Source: CAYUNA01 sp047629355 | Lineage (GTDB): Bacteria > Bacteroidota > Bacteroidia > Chitinophagales > Saprospiraceae | Direction: 5' to 3' | Assembly (NCBI GenBank): GCA_047629355.1 | Contig: JBLHWU010000061.1 | Span: 1 to 28,484, forward strand | Length of the DNA stretch: 28,484 nucleotides | Shown here: one piece after another, positions 23,990-28,484 of the stretch | How positions within the stretch are numbered: position 1 is the first letter of the stretch | Layout of the letters: each line of letters begins with the position of its first letter | Notes under the pieces: generated by a model | The model's input: only the letters and a program-made list of their open reading frames with translations | What the model was told of the DNA's origin: nothing | Database searches by the model: none | Program-made: the position numbers and the translations under genes

Positions 23990-25216
23990 TCAATGAATAA
24001 AGACTTTTTCTATTAAATCACTTCCAAACGAATACGGTAAATACGCAATCGACGGCATTGGTTTCGTTATGAAAAAATTAGCCACTTTTCCTTTCGCAAT
24101 ACTGCCATAATCTTTTTGTAATTCCATTGCACAAGCCCCGTTAAAGGTAGCGGCATTGATGGCTTCGGCAGGCGTCATTTTCATTTTGATGCAAGCCAAT
24201 GATAGTACAAACGGCATACGCCCCGAAGGTGTTGAACCAGGATTAAAATCGGTAGCTAAAGCGACAGGCAAGTTAGCAGCCAATAATTTCCGTGCAGGCG
24301 GGTAATGGTCATTGATAAAAAAAGGTGCAGACGGCAGCAAGGTCGCGATGGTATCTGCCTTTTGCAAACAAGCAATTTCCTCGTCATTCACGACTTCTAA
24401 ATGGTCAACTGAAATCGCCCCGTGCGCCACACTCGCTTGAATGCCGCCCATGCAATAAAATTGGTTGGTATGAATTTTTGGCTTCAAGCCATATTTCGCA
24501 CCTGCTTCCATGATGCGCTCCGTTTCTTCGACCGAAAACGCGACTTTTTCACAAAAAACGTCGATATAATCCGCTAAGCCTTCCAACGCAATATTTGGCA
24601 ACATCTCCTTGATAATCAACTGAATATAGGCTTCTCGGTTCTCTTTATAAATCAGCGGCAAGGCGTGTGCGCCCAAAAAAGTGGACTTAATCGGCATCTT
24701 CGATTTTTCTTTCAAACGACGAATAACCCGCAACATTTTCAACTCACTTTCGACCGTTAAACCGTAACCACTTTTGATCTCGATTGCACCCGTCCCATAG
24801 CTTTTCACTTCTTCTAATCGTCGAAATGCAGCCTCAAATAATTCATCTTCTGAAGTGCCTTGCAAACGTTGGGCAGAGTTTAAAATACCACCACCGCGCT
24901 GCGCAATTTCTTGGTAAGACAAGCCATTGATTCGGTCTTCAAATTCGCCCTCACGGCTACCTGCAAACACCAAATGCGTATGAGAATCGCACCAAGTTGG
25001 AAAAATCATTTTACCCGTTGCATCGATGACTTCCTCGGCTCGGTCAGGGCAGTTTTTCATGCTACCAAAATCAGAGAAACGACCATTTTCAATTAGTAAA
25101 AATGCGTCGGAGATGGTATTTAAGGTTGCCATTTCTGCTCCTCGAAGGGGTATAGTACGGGGTGTGGTTTCGGTGGCTACGAGTTCTTTGATGTTTTTGA
25201 TTAGAAGATTACTCAA
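23990..25216 (-). CDS. hutI: Imidazolonepropionase
   Basis: Hydrolyses imidazolone-5-propionate to N-formimino-glutamate, the third step of histidine degradation. The 408 residues are the usual length. The amidohydrolase signatures are present: DSHTHLVFAG with metal ligands H79/H81, GGGI, KIHTNQF and SVDHLEVV. ATDFNPGS near the C-terminus is characteristic of HutI. None of hutH, hutU or hutG is in the window, so the pathway is dispersed or lies elsewhere. A minus-strand TACTTTTG (25259-25266), 43 bp upstream, is a plausible -7 box. The transcript ends near the GATT-type hairpin. Confidence 0.96.
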   Translation of the reverse strand: MSNLLIKNIKELVATETTPRTIPLRGAEMATLNTISDAFLLIENGRFSDFGSMKNCPDRAEEVIDATGKMIFPTWCDSHTHLVFAGSREGEFEDRINGLSYQEIAQRGGGILNSAQRLQGTSEDELFEAAFRRLEEVKSYGTGAIEIKSGYGLTVESELKMLRVIRRLKEKSKMPIKSTFLGAHALPLIYKENREAYIQLIIKEMLPNIALEGLADYIDVFCEKVAFSVEETERIMEAGAKYGLKPKIHTNQFYCMGGIQASVAHGAISVDHLEVVNDEEIACLQKADTIATLLPSAPFFINDHYPPARKLLAANLPVALATDFNPGSTPSGRMPFVLSLACIKMKMTPAEAINAATFNGACAMELQKDYGSIAKGKVANFFITKPMPSIAYLPYSFGSDLIEKVFIH

Positions 25217-25258
25217 AAGTGGTATATTTTTAATATTTATTAAAAAGAATTAAAAGCT

Positions 25259-25266
25259 CAAAAGTA
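25259..25266 (-). promoter_or_regulatory. Candidate -7 box for hutI
   Basis: Minus-strand TACTTTTG matches TAnnTTTG, 43 bp upstream of the start. No clear -33 TTTG was found at 19-21 bp. Confidence 0.4.
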
Positions 25267-25360
25267 CACTTTTTCAAAAAGAAATAATTGCACAAGCAAC
25301 CTTTTTCTCCTTTCCATTCCATACCTTCATAAATATATTCAACAACAAACTTTTATAAAG

Positions 25361-25966
25361 ATGAAACTATCAATTTTTAGCTTTCTATTATTATCAATAT
25401 TTACTTTCTCTGCTTGCCAAAAAGGAACCAATTTTGATAAAAAAGAAAAAGACAAGGACAAAAAATATTTCAAAGCAAAAGACCACTGTTTTGATATGGT
25501 CTATCCCGTGACTTGGACCATGCCTGATGGTTCAGAAATCACTTCCAATGACGAAGATGCAATGTGGACAGTGATTAAAAATTGGTATGAAACGAATGCT
25601 AATTCAAAAGAAAAACCAGTGTTAAATTATCCAGTAGACGTCGTTTTTAAAAATGGCTTAGCAACGACTGTTGTCAATGAAGATGAAATGATTGTTGCCA
25701 AAAAAGAATGTTATGGCAAGGAAGAATGCTTTGATTTGGTTTTTCCAATTAGCTTTTTGATGCCTGACAATTCAACTATTTCAGGTGAAAAAGGCGAGGT
25801 TTTGGATGCGATGAAAATATGGTATGAAGCCAATCCTGATTCGAAAGAAAAGCCAACAATCAGTTATCCAGTAGAAATTATTTATGAAAATGGTTCGACA
25901 GCAGCTATGGCAAATGAAGCAGCAATGCATGCGGCGAAGGATCATTGTGATGAACAAGATGGGTAA
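25361..25966 (+). CDS. Lipoprotein with a tandemly duplicated domain of unknown function
   Basis: 201 residues. The signal peptide has a lipobox TFSAC (Cys19), so it should be lipid-anchored. A charged Lys/Asp linker (about 25-40) precedes two homologous units of about 75 residues (43-117 and 123-196). Each starts CFD(M/L)V(Y/F)P, then MPD(G/N)S, (K/N).WYE.N.(N/D)SKEKP, YPV(D/E)(V/I), and ends in (E/H)C. Each unit begins and ends in Cys, so each could be closed by a disulfide or the pairs could bind a metal. I do not assign a function. It stands alone, with hutI divergent on the left and galE convergent on the right. The start is the only Met before the signal peptide. Confidence 0.85.
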   Translation: MKLSIFSFLLLSIFTFSACQKGTNFDKKEKDKDKKYFKAKDHCFDMVYPVTWTMPDGSEITSNDEDAMWTVIKNWYETNANSKEKPVLNYPVDVVFKNGLATTVVNEDEMIVAKKECYGKEECFDLVFPISFLMPDNSTISGEKGEVLDAMKIWYEANPDSKEKPTISYPVEIIYENGSTAAMANEAAMHAAKDHCDEQDG

Positions 25967-25990
25967 AATTAGTTTTCCTTTTCGGGAAAT

Positions 25991-26064
25991 TGAGGGATAA
26001 AAATGGTTTTGCAAAAATCATTTTATCCCTCAAAATATTACCCGCACTGCCACAAATAGCGCGC
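25991..26064 (+). repeat. Bipartite palindromic repeat, copy C
   Basis: AT-rich hairpin (TGAGGGATAAAAATGGTTTT / AAAATCATTTTATCCCTCA) followed by a degenerate GC-rich palindrome (CCCGCACTGCC ... TAGCGCGC). It occupies most of the 114 bp between the convergent lipoprotein and galE genes and may serve as their terminator. Confidence 0.75.
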
Positions 26065-26080
26065 AAACATCTTCAAAACC

Positions 26081-27103
26081 CTATCCTTTAGTCCGCGCTA
26101 TTTCCCAGTCCCAAGCCGACTTCATGATTTCTTCAATCCCTCGCTTTGGCTTCCAATCCAAGGTTTTTTCTGACTTTTTTGGATTCGCATAAATTGCGAC
26201 CACATCACCAGCACGACGGTCACCAACCGTATAATTTAATTTTTTCCCAGATACTTTTTCAAACGCATTAATCGCTTCCAAAACCGTCACGCCGTCCCCT
26301 ATTCCTACATTAAATACTTCAAAATTAGCCACATTTTCACCTTCCATCGAAAACTTCAAACACTTCGTATGCGCATTTGCCAAGTCCATCACATGAATAT
26401 AATCCCGAATACAACTGCCATCTCGGGTATCATAATCATGCCCAAAAACCGTCATAAAATCTCGCTTACCAATCGCCGTTTCTGTAATCACAGGCACTAG
26501 ATTATTGGGTCTATTTCGAGAAGATTCGCCAATAATTGCCGTCTCATGCGCGCCCGCAGGATTGAAATATCGCAAAGCAATGGTTTTCATATTTTTGTTA
26601 GGAACGACGAAATCACGGAGCATCTGCTCGCCCATTTGCTTCGTACGTGCATAAGGACATTCTGCTTCTTGAAACGGCGTATCTTCGGTCACTGGTAGCA
26701 CTTCCGTATTTCCATAAACAGAACAAGAAGAGGAAAAAATGATGTTTTCTATTTCAAATTCCTTCGCGCATTTCAACACATTCAGCAAACTATTCAAATT
26801 ATTATCAAAATAGCGCAATGGTTCAGAAACAGACTCACCCACACTTTTTAAGGCAGCAAAATGAATGATGCCCACTAAATCAGTATGCTCTTGAAATACC
26901 TTTCGCGTGGCTTCCAAATCACATAAATCAATCGCATAATTCTGCACGGATTTACCCGTAATTTTAGCAATACCTTCCAATGCAGACTCATCCGCATTCG
27001 ACAAATTATCAATCGAAATTGCTTCAAAGCCATTGTCAATTAAATCTACAATCGTATGGCTTCCGATAAATCCACAGCCACCGGTGACGAGTACTTTTTT
27101 CAT
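26081..27103 (-). CDS. galE: UDP-glucose 4-epimerase
   Basis: Interconverts UDP-glucose and UDP-galactose, supplying galactose for surface polysaccharides or galactose catabolism. It has 340 residues with the NAD-binding GGCGFIGSH at 8-16 and the catalytic SDR pair Y151-x3-K155 in PYARTKQMGE. The conserved Ser lies in FSSSCSVYG, ALRYFNPAGAH is present, and the C-terminal part is RAGDVV..YANPKKSE. It is monocistronic here, convergent with the lipoprotein gene and divergent from cysQ. No other sugar-nucleotide genes flank it. Confidence 0.96.
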   Translation of the reverse strand: MKKVLVTGGCGFIGSHTIVDLIDNGFEAISIDNLSNADESALEGIAKITGKSVQNYAIDLCDLEATRKVFQEHTDLVGIIHFAALKSVGESVSEPLRYFDNNLNSLLNVLKCAKEFEIENIIFSSSCSVYGNTEVLPVTEDTPFQEAECPYARTKQMGEQMLRDFVVPNKNMKTIALRYFNPAGAHETAIIGESSRNRPNNLVPVITETAIGKRDFMTVFGHDYDTRDGSCIRDYIHVMDLANAHTKCLKFSMEGENVANFEVFNVGIGDGVTVLEAINAFEKVSGKKLNYTVGDRRAGDVVAIYANPKKSEKTLDWKPKRGIEEIMKSAWDWEIARTKG

Positions 27104-27190
27104 GTTATATGATTTTTGAATAACTCAGAGTTCTATTCTTTACTGTTTCTTAAAATCAAAAATTACTCCCAATCCTTTAAACTCCGATTT

Positions 27191-27352
27191 AGTAACGGTA
27201 AAAAATAACTCCGCTAACTCCCAAGTATTTCTTTTGTCCTTATTTTCCACTTTTGAAACAGTCATTATTTAGGGATAAATCCTATTTCAAAAGTAAAAAC
27301 TAAGAGCAAAATAAACGTTATTAGTTAGCGGACTTATTATTTTACCGTTACT
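27191..27352. repeat. Long fold-back inverted repeat upstream of cysQ (possible MITE 3)
   Basis: The left half (AGTAACGGTAAAAAATAA.., CCGCTAACT.., CTTTTGAAAC) is repeated in inverted order in the right half (GAAATAGG-side .., AGTTAGCGG, TTACCGTTACT) with a few mismatches. This gives an imperfect stem of about 70 bp around a short centre at about 27262-27281. The ends GTAACGG/CCGTTAC are each flanked by TTA, a possible 3-bp target duplication. It has no ORF. It fills most of the 302-bp gap between galE and cysQ and ends seven bases before the cysQ -7 box. Confidence 0.65.
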
Positions 27353-27358
27353 TATTCT

Positions 27359-27366
27359 TATTTTTG
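27359..27366 (+). promoter_or_regulatory. Candidate -7 box for cysQ
   Basis: TATTTTTG matches TAnnTTTG, 40 bp before the start codon. The -33 region falls inside the right arm of the fold-back repeat and lacks a TTTG. Confidence 0.45.
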
Positions 27367-27405
27367 CGCAAAATCGGTTAAAATTTTCAGTAAAACAATT
27401 AATGT

Positions 27406-28188
27406 ATGAATTATAAGGAATTAGCAGACGCAGTGATGGCAATTGCACAAGAAGCAGGCGAGGCGATTTTAGAAATTTATACCCAAGCAGAAGGTATCGT
27501 CATTGAAAAGAAAGCAGATAATTCTCCGCTGACCATTGCAGATAAAACGGCGAATGATATTATTTGTAAAGGACTGGAAAACTTGGCAGAAAAACATCCA
27601 ATTATCTCGGAAGAAAATAAAGCGATTCCTTACGAAAAGCGAAAAGATTATCCGTATTGCTGGTTGGTTGACCCATTGGACGGTACGAAAGAATTCATTA
27701 AACGTAATGGAGAATTTACCGTCAATATCGCATTGATTCATGAGGAACAAATCGTTTTTGGAGTTGTGTATGCACCAGTTTTGGAGGAAATGTATTGGGC
27801 TGCCAAGGGCGAAGGGGCGTTTTTGATTAAAAATGGAGAAACGACGAAATTGCAAGCAGCGACTTTTTCCAATACGGATAAAAGTCTAAATTTGGTTTGC
27901 TCGCGCTCGCATTTGAATGAAGATACTCAGAATTTTGTTAACCAATATGACAAACCAAATCTCGTCGCAACTGGTAGTTCTCTGAAGTTTTTAATATTGG
28001 CAAAAGGCGAAGCGCACATCTATCCGCGCCTTGCACCAACGATGGAATGGGATACGGGTGCTGCGCAAATTGTGTTGGAAGAAGCTGGCGGAAGTGTCTT
28101 ACAAAATGGTACGACGACACCATTAGCATACAATAAAGAAAATTTATTAAATCCGTTTTTTCTGGCTTATGGGAATTTGGTAAAATAA
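27406..28188 (+). CDS. cysQ: 3'(2'),5'-bisphosphate nucleotidase
   Basis: Removes the 3'-phosphate from adenosine 3',5'-bisphosphate (PAP), a by-product of sulfate activation and of acyl-carrier-protein phosphopantetheinylation. It is a Mg-dependent, inositol-monophosphatase-fold enzyme. The 260 residues match the family. Metal-binding motifs: SEE at 68-70, DPLDGT at 89-94 and WDTGAA with D216. MEWDTGAAQIVLEEAGG near the C-terminus is typical of CysQ as opposed to inositol monophosphatase. The start at 27406 gives the canonical N-terminus. No sulfate-assimilation genes are adjacent in the window. It is followed by a strong terminator. Confidence 0.94.
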   Translation: MNYKELADAVMAIAQEAGEAILEIYTQAEGIVIEKKADNSPLTIADKTANDIICKGLENLAEKHPIISEENKAIPYEKRKDYPYCWLVDPLDGTKEFIKRNGEFTVNIALIHEEQIVFGVVYAPVLEEMYWAAKGEGAFLIKNGETTKLQAATFSNTDKSLNLVCSRSHLNEDTQNFVNQYDKPNLVATGSSLKFLILAKGEAHIYPRLAPTMEWDTGAAQIVLEEAGGSVLQNGTTTPLAYNKENLLNPFFLAYGNLVK

Positions 28189-28219
28189 CTTCTTTAGAAT
28201 CCAACTGATAAAAACAGAC

Positions 28220-28264
28220 AAGAACGGACGGGGTGGCTTGAAGCCACCTCGTCCGTTCTTTTTG
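28220..28264 (+). terminator. Terminator of cysQ
   Basis: The stem AGAACGGACGGGGTGGCTT / AAGCCACCTCGTCCGTTCT, with one G-U, is followed by TTTTT. It starts 32 bp after the stop codon. Confidence 0.95.
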
Positions 28265-28484
28265 TAAAATTTAGAAATGTTAAGGAATGAGAAATAAATA
28301 AAGTTAGATTCCTAATTCTACTTTAAGACTCTTAAACCTGATGCAAACTCCCCATTAATAAGAAATGAAACAAGAGTCTTAATGTTAATGTCTTCGCCAA
28401 ATGATAAATGATGAATAATTGAAAACAGCGTTATGTATTTATTTAGTAATCATCATTAGTGATGCGTCTGCAAAAAAATAGACG
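28265..28484. other. AT-rich tail of the window, no gene seen
   Basis: Only an 11-bp inverted pair (TTAAGACTCTT 28323-28333, AAGAGTCTTAA 28372-28382) stands out. There is no ORF above about 30 codons and no RNA gene recognised. It could be the upstream region of a gene beyond the window. Confidence 0.4.

Noticed and set aside
23970..23990. CRISPR-like short tandem repeats (AATCAACCC)
   Set aside because: Only a few 9-10 bp units without spacers; simple-sequence repeats.

Overview
The window looks like a chromosomal segment of a Bacteroidota member, most likely a Saprospiria/Chitinophagia-type marine or sludge organism. The evidence is an AT-rich genome; three secreted proteins ending in the type-B (CHU_C, 'gliding motility-associated') sorting domain of the type IX secretion system (T9SS); SprB-like repeats; absence of clear Shine-Dalgarno sequences; several promoter -7 boxes of the Bacteroidota form TAnnTTTG; and a fabH-efp-accB-accC cluster. 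Taxonomy is inferred from these traits only. LAYOUT. 1-4.9 kb (+): a decayed zone with two disrupted genes. A T9SS-type adhesin (204-3437) carries three small frameshifts and a 258-bp element with 21-bp inverted ends and an 8-bp target duplication. A thioredoxin-like/MsrA-like membrane-anchored protein (3590-4873) carries an in-frame TGA and a 179-bp element with perfect 27-bp inverted ends and a 10-bp target duplication. Removing each element with one copy of its target duplication restores a sensible reading frame across the junction. 5.0-9.3 kb (-): fabH, efp, accB, accC (fatty-acid initiation, acetyl-CoA carboxylase and elongation factor P). 9.6-11.4 kb: a LexA/CI-like S24 repressor (-) diverges from a membrane-anchored GH73-type glucosaminidase (+), across an intergenic region with three copies of a 10-bp half-site around a Bacteroidota promoter. 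11.5-14.3 kb: a PhyH-family dioxygenase (-), metF (+) and a broken small membrane protein (+). 14.8-23.4 kb: two large convergent T9SS type-B cell-surface proteins (1194 and 1550 residues), the second with a cohesin-like domain and about eleven SprB-like repeats, separated by a strong bidirectional terminator. 24.0-28.2 kb: hutI (-), a lipoprotein with a tandemly duplicated domain (+), galE (-) and cysQ (+). Besides genes, the window holds several non-coding repeat families: the two MITE-like elements; a bipartite palindromic repeat in three copies (one inside the first MITE); a long fold-back inverted repeat just upstream of cysQ; and GATT/AATC-rich hairpins after two genes. HOW IT FITS TOGETHER. 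Housekeeping genes (fatty-acid initiation, one-carbon, histidine catabolism, UDP-galactose, PAP recycling) alternate with large surface-protein genes. Three genes (the first adhesin, the Trx/MsrA-like protein and the small membrane protein) are inactivated. The most system-like locus is the S24 repressor/GH73 glucosaminidase pair: its shared operator suggests controlled expression of a cell-wall hydrolase. No CRISPR array, tRNA, rRNA or complete insertion sequence was seen.
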